Shown here piece after piece: positions 21,248 through 30,697 of a stretch of DNA of 64,000 bases. A program made the position numbers and the translations under genes. The number at the start of each line of letters is the position of its first letter. Positions within the stretch are counted from its first letter, which is position 1. Under the pieces are notes generated by a model. It searched no databases. It was given only the letters and a program-made list of their open reading frames with translations, and was not told where the DNA came from. Source of the DNA: Devosia sp. A8/3-2. GTDB taxonomy: Bacteria; Pseudomonadota; Alphaproteobacteria; Rhizobiales; Devosiaceae. The DNA is taken from assembly GCA_025452255.1 (NCBI GenBank), contig CP104974.1, forward strand, positions 558,001 through 622,000, given 5' to 3'.

Positions 21248-21409
21248 AGCTTTAATTTCCTCCTTGCGTGTTTCTGGTCCCGCCAATCACCCAAGCTTTG
21301 GCTCGGAAACATACCCAATAGACATCGATCAGGCGCTCGCGCCGGCATTTTGCGTTTGCGAAGTGGCGGGTCTCCGGTCTCAACCTCAAGCCCCCGGTGC
21401 ACTGGAGAT

Positions 21410-23136
21410 ATGAATTTGGCACAGCAAACTGTGACGAAAGAAGATTTTGAATCCCTTTTGATGGACTCGTTCATCGACAACGAACCCCTTGAGGGCGCCG
21501 TTGTTAAGGGCACTGTGGTCGCGATCGAAAAGGATCTGGCGATCATCGACGTTGGTCTGAAGACCGAAGGGCGCATCGCGCTCAAGGAATTCGGCCGGGC
21601 CGGCCGTGACGGCACCATCCAGAGTTGGCTCGATCGTCGAGGTCTATGTTGACCGCGTCGAAAACGCCGCTGGCGAAGCCGTGCTGTCGCGCGAGAAGGC
21701 CCGTCGTGAAGAGAGCTGGGTCAAGCTCGAAGTCATGTACAACAACAATGAGCGCGTTGAAGGCACCATCTTCAACCGAGTCAAGGGTGGTTTCACCGTC
21801 GACCTCGAAGGCGCCATTGCATTCCTGCCCCGTTCTGCAGGTCGATATTCGCCCAATTCGCGATATCGCTCCGCTCATGAACGTGCCGCAGCCCTTCCAG
21901 ATCCTGAAGATGGACAAGCGTCGCGGCAATATCGTCGTGTCGCGTCGCGCCATTCTCGAAGAATCGCGCGCCGAACAGCGTTCGGAAATCGTCCAGCAGC
22001 TCGAAGAGGGCCAGGTTGTCGACGGCGTGGTCAAGAACATCACCGATTACGGTGCGTTCGTTGATCTGGGCGGCATTGACGGCCTGCTGCACGTCACCGA
22101 TATCGCATGGCGTCGTGTGAACCACCCGTCCGAAGTGCTTACGATCGGCGAGACCATCAAGGTCCAGATCGTTCGCATCAACCACGAGTCTCACCGCATC
22201 TCGCTCGGCATGAAGCAGCTTCAGGCCGATCCGTGGGATGGCATCGAAGCCAAGTATCCGATCGAGGCCAAGTTCACCGGCCGCGTCACCAACATCACCG
22301 ATTACGGTGCGTTTGTTGAGCTGGAGCCGGGCATTGAAGGCCTGATTCACGTTTCGGAAATGAGCTGGACCAAGAAGAACGTCCACCCCGGCAAGATCGT
22401 CTCGACCTCCCGAGAAGTCGAAGTCGTCGTGCTCGAGGTCGATCCCGACAAGCGCCGCATTTCGCTGGGTCTCAAGCAGACCCTGCAGAATCCGTGGGAG
22501 AGCTTCGCCGAGAAGTTCCCAGTCGGTTCGGTCATCGAAGGCGAAGTCAAGAACAAGACCGAATTCGGCCTGTTCATTGGCCTCGACGGCGATGTGGACG
22601 GCATGGTTCACCTGTCCGATCTCGATTGGCAGAAGTCGGGCGAAGTGGCCCCGGAAGACTACAACCGCGGTGACATGGTTTCGGCCAAGGTCCTCGATGT
22701 TGACGTCGAAAAGGAACGCATCTCGCTGGGCATCAAGCAGCTCTCCGCTGGCGAAGCTTCGGCTGCCTCGGGCGGTGACACTGCCGGCGAAGCCGGCGGC
22801 ATCCGCAAGGGCGCTGTCGTCACCGGCACCGTCATCGAAGTCAACGATGGGGGCATTGAAGTCCGTATCGCCGATAGCGAGCTGACCGCCTTCATCCGTC
22901 GTGCTGACCTCAGCCGCGACCGCAACGACCAGCGTCCCGAGCGTTTCAGCAAGGGCGAAAAGGTCGACGCACGCGTCACCCAGTACGATCGCAAGACGTC
23001 CCGCATCCAGCTTTCCATCAAGGCGCTCGAAATCGCCGAGGAAAAGGAAGCTGTTGCCAATTACGGTTCCTCGGATTCGGGCGCTTCGCTCGGCGACATC
23101 CCGGGCGCTGCCCTCAAGGGCCGCGACGACAAGTAA
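21410..23136 (+). CDS. rpsA: 30S ribosomal protein bS1 (two frameshifts)
   Basis: mRNA-binding ribosomal protein with six S1 repeats: repeat units such as GTVVAIEKDLAIIDVGLKTEG, VKNITDYGAFVDLGGIDGLLH, VTNITDYGAFVELEPGIEGLIH and VKNKTEFGLFIGLDGDVDGMVH are all seen. Breaks at 21621 (extra A in CpG; DGTIRVGSIVEV if corrected) and 21836 (extra T in CpG; LPRSQVDIRPIRD). GGAGAT precedes ATG 21410. The protein ends ALKGRDDK and is followed by a terminator. Confidence 0.95.
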
Positions 23137-23161
23137 TTCGTTGCGCTTTGCAAATCTGCAG

Positions 23162-23196
23162 GGGTCCGCACTTCACAGTGCGGGCCCTTTGCCTTT
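23162..23196 (+). terminator. rho-independent terminator of rpsA
   Basis: Stem GGGTCCGCAC / GTGCGGGCCC with loop ttcaca, followed by TTTGCCTTT, 25 bases after the rpsA stop. Confidence 0.8.
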
Positions 23197-23206
23197 AAGA
23201 AGCCCC

Positions 23207-23706
23207 ATGAAACAAGCAATGCACTGGCGGGCCCTGACCACATTCGATCTGCCCGTGGTCGAAGCGATCGCTGAAAAAGTGCATCCCGGTTTTCCTGAGG
23301 ACTCGGCGGTGTTCGCCGAACGCCAGTTGCTGTATCCCGATGGCACCCGCCTGCTCGAGCTTGATGGCGTCCCCTCGGGCTATATCCTCTCCCATCCTTG
23401 GCGCTTCAAATCGCTGCCCGCGCTGAACGCGCTGCTGGGCACGATTCCAGTCGATTCCGACACCTATTATCTTCACGACTGGCGCTGCTGCCCGCCGCCC
23501 GCGGCACTGGCGCTGCCGCCATGATCATCGGCGACATCCAGCGCCACGCCCGCAGCCGCGGCTTTGCCAATATGAGTCTGGTCGCGGTCAATGGCTCGAT
23601 CCCCTTCTGGACCAAACACGGCTTCCGCTCTTTCCCCGCGCCGGAACTGGCTGAAAAGCTGCTGAGCTACGAGGCCGCCGCCCGGTTCATGGTCAAGGTG
23701 CTCTGA
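23207..23706 (+). CDS. GNAT family N-acetyltransferase (one frameshift)
   Basis: About 166 residues. It starts MKQAMHWRALTTFDLPVVEAI; the acetyl-CoA site reads YLHDWALLPAARGTGAAA after correction of a lost G near 23487, and the C-terminal part is MSLVAVNGSIPFWTKHGFRSF. The substrate is not predictable. Located between the rpsA terminator and the BrnTA module, so it looks like a separate unit. Confidence 0.78.
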
Positions 23707-23763
23707 CCCTTCTAGGCATAATTACCTAAGTAGCCTACCGGATAGATAATATCCCTATGACGT

Positions 23764-23775
23764 GCCAACGTTGGC
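23764..23775. promoter_or_regulatory. palindrome upstream of brnT, candidate operator
   Basis: GCCAACGTTGGC is a perfect 12-base palindrome 65 bases upstream of brnT, in an AT-richer 134-base intergenic stretch that must hold the module's promoter. BrnTA modules are autorepressed by the BrnA-BrnT complex, so an operator is expected here. The assignment to this palindrome is inference. Confidence 0.35.
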
Positions 23776-23840
23776 CTCATCCGACGGCAGAATTTTATTG
23801 CCATAAACGTTGCCTGTAGTTACAAATACGTAGGTGCAAA

Positions 23841-24128
23841 TTGGCCGGCAATAGGTTTGACTGGGACCCTGTTAAGGATCGGCGCAATCTGGTCAAACAT
23901 GGCCTGTCGTTTGGTTTGGCCACGGCTGTATTCGATGATCCTGACGAACTGACCGAGAATGCTCGGGTTGTCGACGGGGAGGCGCGGCTTCAAACCATAG
24001 GTAAGGTGGGACAGGTCATTTTGTTTGTTGTCCATACGGCACGCGTCGGCACGGACGGTTTGTTGGTTATCAGGATAATTTCAGCCCGTGTCGCTTCGAG
24101 AGCGGAAAGGAGCCGATATGAACGATGA
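23841..24128 (+). CDS. brnT: BrnT family toxin
   Basis: Ribonuclease toxin with a RelE-like fold. The BrnT pattern is seen in NRFDWDPVKDRRNLVKHGLSF, AVFDDP, DGEARLQTIGKV, ILFVVHTAR and the C-terminal IRIISARVASRAERSRYE (the family RIISAR..s..Er..Y). Start is TTG at 23841; no ATG is available in frame, so the start is uncertain. It overlaps brnA by 11 bases. Lower GC than the flanking core genes, consistent with acquisition. Confidence 0.85.
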   Translation: MAGNRFDWDPVKDRRNLVKHGLSFGLATAVFDDPDELTENARVVDGEARLQTIGKVGQVILFVVHTARVGTDGLLVIRIISARVASRAERSRYER

Positions 24129-24450
24129 AAGTCCTAAATACGTCGCCTACACCAGCAAACCTCTGACTGCAGAGCAATTGGCGGAGCTCGATGCATTGGC
24201 CAGCCGCGGTGACGACGAGATCGACTTCTCGGATATTCCGGAGGCAGGTGACGAGTTCTTTGACAATGCCAAACGTGGCTCGATGTACCGTGCCCTCAAG
24301 GCGCAACTGACCATCCGCCTCGACGCTGACATTCTCGACTGGTTCAAGCGCCATGCCAAGGACGGCAAGGGCTATCAGACCGACATCAACAAGGCGCTGC
24401 GGGCCTATGTGACGGCGCAGGAGAAACGGGCGCAAAAGAAGGTTGGCTGA
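24118..24450 (+). CDS. brnA: BrnA family antitoxin
   Basis: DNA-binding antitoxin of the BrnT toxin. The C-terminal ribbon-helix-helix reads KAQLTIRLDADILDWFKRHA then GYQTDINKALRAYV, diagnostic of BrnA. AAAGGAG lies before the ATG at 24118, inside the end of brnT. The N-terminal part (DFSDIPEAGDEFFDNAKRG) is the toxin-binding region of the family. Confidence 0.87.
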   Translation: MNDESPKYVAYTSKPLTAEQLAELDALASRGDDEIDFSDIPEAGDEFFDNAKRGSMYRALKAQLTIRLDADILDWFKRHAKDGKGYQTDINKALRAYVTAQEKRAQKKVG

Positions 24451-24510
24451 CGCGCTCTTGCCAAGCCGGCGCCCGCTCGCTACCCCTTCGGTCATCAAAC
24501 TAGCGAGGCG

Positions 24511-25477
24511 ATGATGAGTGATCAGCCTATCGAAGAGCCATCCCGCCCCGCTAATCCCCATGAGATCATTGCGGCTGAGACCTATCGGCGCTCGCGTGGT
24601 TTCTGGCGCATTCTGGCTTTTGTGGCGCTGGCCGTTGCCATTCTGGCTGTGGCTGGCCGCTTTGCCCTCTCCAACGCCCCGGTGGGCGAGCACATTGCCC
24701 GCGTGGTGATCGACGGCACCATCGCCACCGATCCAACGCGCCTCAAGCTGATCGAGGGGCTGGCCGAGGATGACAGCGTCAGAGCGGTCGTCGTTGCCAT
24801 CAATTCGCCCGGCGGCACTACGGCAGGTGGGGAGGAACTCTATGAAGCGCTGGGCCAGCTGCGGGCCAAAAGCCGGTCGTTGCCGTGATCAAGGAACTTG
24901 GCGCTTCGGCGGCCTATATGGCTGCCATCGGCACCGATCAGATCTTTGCCCGGCGCCTCTCCATCGTCGGCTCCATCGGCGTGCTCTACCAGCATATCAA
25001 TGCCGGCAAGCTGCTCGACACGATCGGCGTCGATCTCGACAAGGTCGCCTCCGGCCCGCTCAAGGCGGAGCCCGATTATGACGAGCCCATGGTGGGCGAC
25101 GTGCGCGCCTCGATCGGTGCCCCGGTCGATGACAGCTTCCAATGGTTCGTCGATATCGTCGCCGAGCGGCGCAATCTGGCGCGGCCGGTGGCCTTGGGTC
25201 TGGCTGACGGCCGTATCATGAGCGGTCGCGTCGGCGTCGAGACCGGCCTGATCGACGCCGTGGGTGGGGAATTGGAGGCTCAGGCGTGGCTTGAGGCCGA
25301 GCGCGACGTGCCCAAGGACCTGCAAATCGTCACCGCCCGGCCGCTGGAAAGCTCCGGCCCGGGCTGGATTGGCACTTTTTGGGCGGACAAGCCCGTGCAG
25401 CGCTTGGTTTGCCTGCGAATGGGGCCATCACGCTTGACGGGCTGGTCTCGCTTTGGCAGGTTGGCGCAGCCTCGTAA
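24511..25477 (+). CDS. sppA: signal peptide peptidase SppA, short form (two frameshifts)
   Basis: Membrane serine protease that degrades cleaved signal peptides. An N-terminal anchor ([16 protein letters not shown]) precedes [21 protein letters not shown] and the catalytic Ser in [11 protein letters not shown], then [10 protein letters not shown]; the Lys of the dyad lies in the downstream half. Breaks near 24877 (lost [13 protein letters not shown]) and near 25405 (lost [26 protein letters not shown] to TAA at 25475). Without the second correction the frame runs on into ihfB, giving a spurious fusion. Confidence 0.9.
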
Positions 25478-25514
25478 CCTTGCAGGGCACAAAGTCTCGC
25501 ACCCGGAGCCGGGG

Positions 25515-25796
25515 ATGATCAAGTCGGAACTCGTCGAGAAGCTCGCGGCGGAAAATCCGCATCTGTTCCAGCGTGATATCGAAAACATCGTCAATGCCAT
25601 CCTCGATGAGATCGGGGACGCCATGGCTCGGGGCGACCGGGTCGAGTTGCGCGGCTTTGGCGCCTTTTCGGTCAAGAACCGTCCGGCTCGCGTCGGACGC
25701 AATCCGCGCACCGGCGAACAGGTCGATGTCGGCGAGAAATACGTGCCCCAATTCAAGGCGGGCAAGGAAATCCATGAGCGGCTCAACCGCTCGTAA
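25515..25796 (+). CDS. ihfB: integration host factor subunit beta
   Basis: DNA-bending HU/IHF family subunit, 93 residues. Begins [46 protein letters not shown] is the beta-arm signature, and [15 protein letters not shown] the C-terminus. The ATG at 25515 follows GGAGCCGGGG. Partner IHF-alpha is not in the window. Position after rpsA/sppA and before lapA-trpF is canonical. Confidence 0.93.
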   Translation: MIKSELVEKLAAENPHLFQRDIENIVNAILDEIGDAMARGDRVELRGFGAFSVKNRPARVGRNPRTGEQVDVGEKYVPQFKAGKEIHERLNRS

Positions 25797-25830
25797 CGGG
25801 GCAAGCAGCTCCCAATAGGCAAAAGCGACT

Positions 25831-26193
25831 ATGCTCAACAAGATTGTCGGCTGGCTGGTCCTCGTGCCGCTTTCTCTGGCGCTGATTGCCTTTGCCCCGG
25901 CCAATCGGCAATTCGTGATCGTCAATTTCAATCCCTTTGCTCCGGTCGAGCAATTGGCCACCCCCGGCTATGGCGTACCGCTCTTTGTGGTGCTCTATGT
26001 CGTGCTGCTGGTGGGCGTGCTGTTGGGGGCATTGCCACCGGTTTGCCCAGGGCCAGCACCGCCAGCGCGAGCGCCATTGGCGCCGCGAAGCCCATATGCT
26101 CAACACCGAGCTTGAATCTCTGCGCAAAAGCCGGGGCCAATCGCCAGCCGGCGGGCCGCTGAGCGATGTCGATGACCTTTGGAGCTCCGCTGA
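25831..26193 (+). CDS. lapA: LapA/DUF1049 family inner-membrane protein (frameshifted)
   Basis: Two membrane helices (GWLVLVPLSLALIAFAP and GVPLFVVLYVVLLVGVLLG), then a cytoplasmic basic coiled region (FAQGQHRQRERHWRREAHMLNTELESL). Two losses near 26030-26045 (G-run and T-run) restore the family hinge GGIATGFAQG. In E. coli LapA works with LapB in LPS assembly control; the role here is inferred. No stop separates this frame from trpF; a TGA at 26191 in the next frame is the likely true end, implying one more indel. Confidence 0.75.
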
Positions 26194-26200
26194 GCAACCC

Positions 26201-26847
26201 ATGGCCGACCCCCTGATCATTAAAATCTGTGGCATCAAGACCCCCGAGATCCTGGACGCGACCATAGCGGCCGGCGCCGACATGGTGGGCTTCATGCATT
26301 TCCCGCGCTCGCCCCGCCACGCCAATATCGAACAGATCGGCACGCTGATCTCCCGGCGCGCGGCCGCATCCAGACCTGCGTCGTGCTGGTCAATCCGGAC
26401 AATTCCAGCGTCGCCGAGATTGCCGCGCTCGGCCCGGACTGGATCCAGCTGCACGGCCCCGAAACGCCGCATCGCGTCGAGGCCATCCGTGCCGAGGCTG
26501 GCGTCGAAATCATGAAGGTCTTGCCCATCGGCTCGGCCGAGGATGTGGCCCATGTGGCCGATTTCGTCGAGGTCGCCGACCGCATCCTGCTTGATGCCAA
26601 GCCGCCAAAAGGCGCCGATCGGCCCGGTGGATTGGGCGCAACCTTCGACTGGTCCCTGCTCAAGGCGCTTGACCCGTCCATCCCCTTCATGCTTTCGGGT
26701 GGCCTGACGCCGCAAACCGTGGCCGACGCCATCAAGACCGTGCGCCCCTTTGGGGTCGATGTGTCCTCCGGCGTCGAATCGGCGCCCGGCGTCAAGGACA
26801 AGCGGCTGATCGAAGCGTTCATCCGGAACGCACGGGCAGCGAGCTAA
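26201..26847 (+). CDS. trpF: phosphoribosylanthranilate isomerase (one frameshift)
   Basis: Third step of tryptophan synthesis from chorismate's anthranilate branch. Begins MADPLIIKICGIKTPEI; MVGFMHFPRSPRH, CVVLVNPDN, WIQLHGPETP, LDAKPPKG, GGLGATFDWSLL, LSGGLTPQTV and DVSSGVESAPGVKD are all family motifs. The break near 26361 is a 2-base loss in a CG repeat (RRARGRIQTCVVL). First gene of trpF-trpB-trpA. Confidence 0.93.
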
Positions 26848-26904
26848 CACGGCGCGTTGACAGACCTCTTGCTGGCCTGTCGAGGGGCATCGAGAGGACC
26901 ATCA

Positions 26905-28117
26905 ATGGACGGCATCAATTCTCTGCGCAACGGCCCGGACGAGCATGGCCGTTTCTGGGCTCTATGGCGGCCGCTTTGTCGCTGAAACCCTGATGCCGCT
27001 GATTCTCGATCTTGAGCAGCAATACCGCGCCGCCAAGCTCGATCCCGCCTATCAAGCCGAGCTCAAGGACTCGGCGATCCATTATACCGGCCGCCCCAGT
27101 CCGCTCTACTTCGCCAAGCGGCTCACCGAGCATCTGGGCGGCGCCAAGGTCTGGTTCAAGCGTGAAGAGCTCAATCATACCGGCAGCCACAAGATCAACA
27201 ATTGCTCGGGCCAGATCCTGCTGGCCAAGCGCATGGGCAAGACCCGCATCATCGCCGAAACCGGCGCCGGCCAGCATGGCGTGGCGACGGCCACGGTCTG
27301 CGCCAAGTTCGATCTGCCCTGCACCATTTTCATGGGCGCCACCGACGTTGAGCGGCAAAAGCCCAATGTGCTGCGCATGAAAATGCTGGGCGCCGAAGTG
27401 CGTCCGGTCACCGCTGGCGCCGGAACGCTCAAGGACGCCATGAATGAGGCGCTGCGCGACTGGGTCACCAATGTCGACACCACCTATTACCTGATCGGCA
27501 CCGCCGCCGGTCCGCATCCCTATCCCGAAATGGTGCGCGATTTCCAATCGGTGATCGGCACCGAACTCAAGGAACAGTTCCGAGCGGCCGAAGGCAAACT
27601 TCCCGAGGCGATCGTTGCCTGTGTGGGCGGCGGCTCCAATGCCATCGGCACCTTCCACGCCTTTCTCGATAATCCCGAAGTCGCCATCTATGGCGCCGAA
27701 GCGGGCGGGCATGGCGTCGATGTCGAAAATGGCCACGCCGCCTCCATGACCGGCGGCTCGCCCGGCGTGCTGCATGGCAACCGCACCTATCTGCTGCAAG
27801 ACAAAGACGGCCAGATTCTGGAAGGCCATTCCATCTCGGCGGGCCCGGACTATCCCGGCGTCGGCCCGGAACATTCGTTCCTGCACGATACCAAGCGCGT
27901 CACCTATGTGCCCATTACCGACAATGAAGCGCTCGCCGCTTTCCAGCTCTGCACCAGGATGGAAGGCATTATTCCTGCGCTCGAATCCGCCCATGGCCTA
28001 GCCCGAGTCATCAAGCTTGCCCCCACCATGAGCAAGGATCAATCCGTGGTGCTGTGCCTCTCCGGGCGCGGCGACAAGGATGTCGAAAGCGTCGGCAACT
28101 ATCTGGGATTGCTTTAG
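26905..28117 (+). CDS. trpB: tryptophan synthase beta chain (one frameshift)
   Basis: PLP enzyme condensing indole with serine. Landmarks: [27 protein letters not shown] (Schiff-base Lys), [24 protein letters not shown] (phosphate loop), [26 protein letters not shown]. The break at 26956 is an extra T in a CpG; correction joins [17 protein letters not shown] to [13 protein letters not shown] 26905 follows GAGAGGA. Ends two bases before trpA. Confidence 0.95.
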
Positions 28118-28119
28118 CC

Positions 28120-28941
28120 ATGTCGCGTATCGAAAAGCGTTTCGCCCAAGCCAAGGCCGCCAACCGGCCCGCGCTCGTCACCTATGTCATGGCCGGCGAT
28201 CCTGATCTGGCTACCAGCCGAGCGATCATGGAGGCTCTGCCGCAGGCGGGGTCCGACATCATTGAGTTCGGCATGCCGTTTTCCGATCCCATGGCCGATG
28301 GCGTGGCGATCCAGCTGGGCGGGCAACGCGCCCCGGCCGGCGGCATGACGCCGCGCGGCGTGCTCGGCATGGTCGAGGACTTCCGCCGCAAGGACGAAAC
28401 CACGCCAATCGTGCTGATGGGCTATTACAACCCCATCTATATTTTCGGCGTCGATAAATTCCTTGCCGCTGCCAAGGACGCCGGCGTCGATGGCCTGATC
28501 ATCGTCGACCTGCCGCCGGAAGAGGACGAGGAACTCTGCATCCCCGCCCTCAAGGCCGGCATCAATTTCATCCGCCTCACCACCCCCACCACCGATGACA
28601 AGCGACTGCCCACCGTGCTGCACAACACGTCGGGCTTTGTCTATTATGTCTCGATGAACGGCATTACCGGCGCGGCCATCAAGTCGCGCGGTGCGGTAGG
28701 CGAGGCCGTCGAGCGCATCAAGAGCCATACCGACCTGCCCGTCGCCGTCGGCTTTGGCATCAAGACCGCCGAAGACGCTGCCGAAATTGGCCGCCATGCC
28801 GATGGCATTGTGGTGGGCACCGTGCTGGTCGACGCCGTGGGCAAGTCGCTGGTCGATGGCAAGGCAAGCGACAAAACCGTCAGCGCCGTTCGCGATATCG
28901 TGGCAAGCCCGGCCGCTGGTGTGAAGCGGGCGCGCGAATAA
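28120..28941 (+). CDS. trpA: tryptophan synthase alpha chain
   Basis: Cleaves indole-glycerol phosphate to indole, which is channelled to TrpB. Intact, 273 residues: [27 protein letters not shown] (catalytic Glu and Asp region), [34 protein letters not shown] and [13 protein letters not shown]. The segment after PMADG reads [14 protein letters not shown] where PTIQ...ALAAG is common; otherwise ordinary. Confidence 0.95.
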   Translation: MSRIEKRFAQAKAANRPALVTYVMAGDPDLATSRAIMEALPQAGSDIIEFGMPFSDPMADGVAIQLGGQRAPAGGMTPRGVLGMVEDFRRKDETTPIVLMGYYNPIYIFGVDKFLAAAKDAGVDGLIIVDLPPEEDEELCIPALKAGINFIRLTTPTTDDKRLPTVLHNTSGFVYYVSMNGITGAAIKSRGAVGEAVERIKSHTDLPVAVGFGIKTAEDAAEIGRHADGIVVGTVLVDAVGKSLVDGKASDKTVSAVRDIVASPAAGVKRARE

Positions 28942-29041
28942 CCATTGCTGCAACAAACGCGGTGTCATCCCGGTGAAAGGCGAGGGCTTACTTTGCCATG
29001 CCGCGCCACCCCTGATAATATCCGCCACAATTGACCATTAC

Positions 29042-29059
29042 GTCCTGTCCCGACAGGAC
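29042..29059. promoter_or_regulatory. perfect inverted repeat in front of accD
   Basis: GTCCTGTC-CC-GACAGGAC, 8-base arms around a 2-base centre, ends 19 bases before the accD ATG and just upstream of its probable ribosome-binding site (TAAGG). It could be a repressor operator or an RNA hairpin limiting initiation. No T-tract follows, so it is not a terminator. Confidence 0.5.
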
Positions 29060-29078
29060 ATCCGATAAGGCCGCCGCC

Positions 29079-30052
29079 ATGAACTGGATCGACAACTTCG
29101 TCCGCCCCAAAATTCGCTCCTTCCTCTCCAACAAGCGTGAGACGCCGGAGAATCTGTGGGTGAAGGACCCTGAGTCCGGCGAGATGGTGTTCTATCGCGA
29201 TCTCGAGGCCAATCAGTGGGTGGTGCCCAATTCGGGCTATCACATGAAGATCAAGCCGGCCGACCGCCCGGCGACCTTCTTTGACGAAGGCAAATATGAT
29301 CTCGTGCCGGTGCCCGCCGTGCCGGTCGACCCGCTCAAATTCCACGACCAGAAGCGCTATACCGACCGCCTCAAGGAAAGCCGCGCCAAGACCGGCTATG
29401 ATGACAGCGTCATCGTTGCCACCGGCAAGCTTTATGATCGCGACACCACCGTCGCCGTGCAGGATTTCGATTTCATCGGCGGCTCGCTCGGCATGGCGGC
29501 CGGGCAGGGCATCATTACCGGTCTCGAAACCGCTGTCGCCCGCAAGACCCCCTTCGTGCTCTTCGTCGCGTCCGGTGGCGCCCGCATGCAGGAAGGCATT
29601 TTCTCGCTGATGCAGATGCCACGCACCACGGTTGCCGTGCTGCGCCTGCGCGAAGCGGGCCTGCCCTTCTTCGTGGTCTTTACCGATCCCACCACCGGTG
29701 GCGTCACCGCCTCCTATGCCATGCTGGGCGATGTGCACTGGCCGAGCCCGGCGCGCGGATCGGCTTTGCCGGCGCCCGCATTATCGAACAGACCATTCGC
29801 GAAAAGCTGCCCAAGGGCTTCCAGCGTTCCGAATATCTGCATGAGCATGGCATGGTCGACATGGTCGTCCACCGCCACAATCTGCGCTCCACTATCGGCT
29901 CGCTCGCTGGCATCTTGACCCGCTCCGAGCCGACCGCCGAATTGACCGGCACCGCCCCGGCCCTGCCCGCCGTCAGCCTGCGCGATGCGGCCATTGCCGC
30001 CGAAGGCGATGATGGTGAGCTGGCTGCGCCCAGCGCCGCCCACGCCGAATAA
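29079..30052 (+). CDS. accD: acetyl-CoA carboxylase carboxyltransferase subunit beta (one frameshift)
   Basis: With AccA, transfers carboxyl from biotin to acetyl-CoA in fatty-acid synthesis. Begins [16 protein letters not shown]; the crotonase-like core has [51 protein letters not shown] and [15 protein letters not shown]. The break near 29749 is CACCTGG read as CACTGG ([13 protein letters not shown]). The N-terminal zinc-finger region ([19 protein letters not shown]) contains none of the four E. coli Cys ligands. Precedes queF and folC; accD-folC adjacency is common in the order. Confidence 0.94.
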
Positions 30053-30074
30053 TTTTGGCATTCAAGCTTTGAAA

Positions 30075-30105
30075 GGCCGGTTCAGTGCGACCGGTCTTTT
30101 TATGC
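30075..30105 (+). terminator. rho-independent terminator after accD
   Basis: GGCCGGT-tcagtgcg-ACCGGTC followed by TTTTT, 22 bases past the accD stop; it separates accD from queF. Confidence 0.75.
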
Positions 30106-30169
30106 GCCGTGAACGTCTATTCGAGAACCCGCGCAGGTCTGTGTTGCCTGTCCGCAGGAGAACCTGTTG

Positions 30170-30628
30170 ATGTCCGAAAATCTCAATCTCACCCAGCTCG
30201 GCCAGAATGCCGGCATTCCCGCCTCGCCCGAGACCGCAATTCTCGAACGCGTGCCCAATCCGCAGGCCGACACCAATTATGTGTCCCGCTTCACCGCGCC
30301 CGAATTCACCTCGCTCTGTCCGGTGACCGGCCAGCCCGATTTCGCTCATCTGGTCATCGACTACGTGCCCGGCGATTGGCTGGTCGAATCCAAGTCGCTC
30401 AAGCTCTATCTGACCTCGTTCCGCAATCACGGCGCCTTTCACGAGGACTGCACCGTCTCGATCGGCCGCCGGCTGGTATCCCTGCTCGATCCGCGCTGGC
30501 TGCGCATCGCTGGCTATTGGTACCCGCGCGGCGGCATTCCCATCGATGTGTTCTGGCAGACCGGCACCCCACCAGAGGGCATCTGGCTGCCCGAAACCGG
30601 CGTGCCAAGCTATCGCGGCCGCGGCTAG
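30170..30628 (+). CDS. queF: NADPH-dependent 7-cyano-7-deazaguanine reductase (PreQ0 reductase)
   Basis: Reduces preQ0 to preQ1 in queuosine biosynthesis. Intact, about 152 residues (unimodular type). [14 protein letters not shown] carries the catalytic Cys and Asp, and [20 protein letters not shown] is the QueF signature. CAGGAG precedes the ATG at 30170; a TTG three bases upstream is a less likely start. No other queuosine genes and no recognisable preQ1 riboswitch are nearby. Confidence 0.93.
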   Translation: MSENLNLTQLGQNAGIPASPETAILERVPNPQADTNYVSRFTAPEFTSLCPVTGQPDFAHLVIDYVPGDWLVESKSLKLYLTSFRNHGAFHEDCTVSIGRRLVSLLDPRWLRIAGYWYPRGGIPIDVFWQTGTPPEGIWLPETGVPSYRGRG

Positions 30629-30697
30629 CCCTTGAGGCGCCATCCGACCCATTGTAAACCGGCCCGGCCGATCCCGTGCCGCAATTGAGTCCGCCCC

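Noticed and set aside
24885..25796. SppA-IHF beta fusion protein
   Set aside because: Both halves match separate, normally sized family members, and a single homopolymer correction restores a stop between them.
30106..30169. preQ1 riboswitch before queF
   Set aside because: Only 64 bases after the accD terminator; no C-rich loop plus A-rich tail overlapping the ribosome-binding site.
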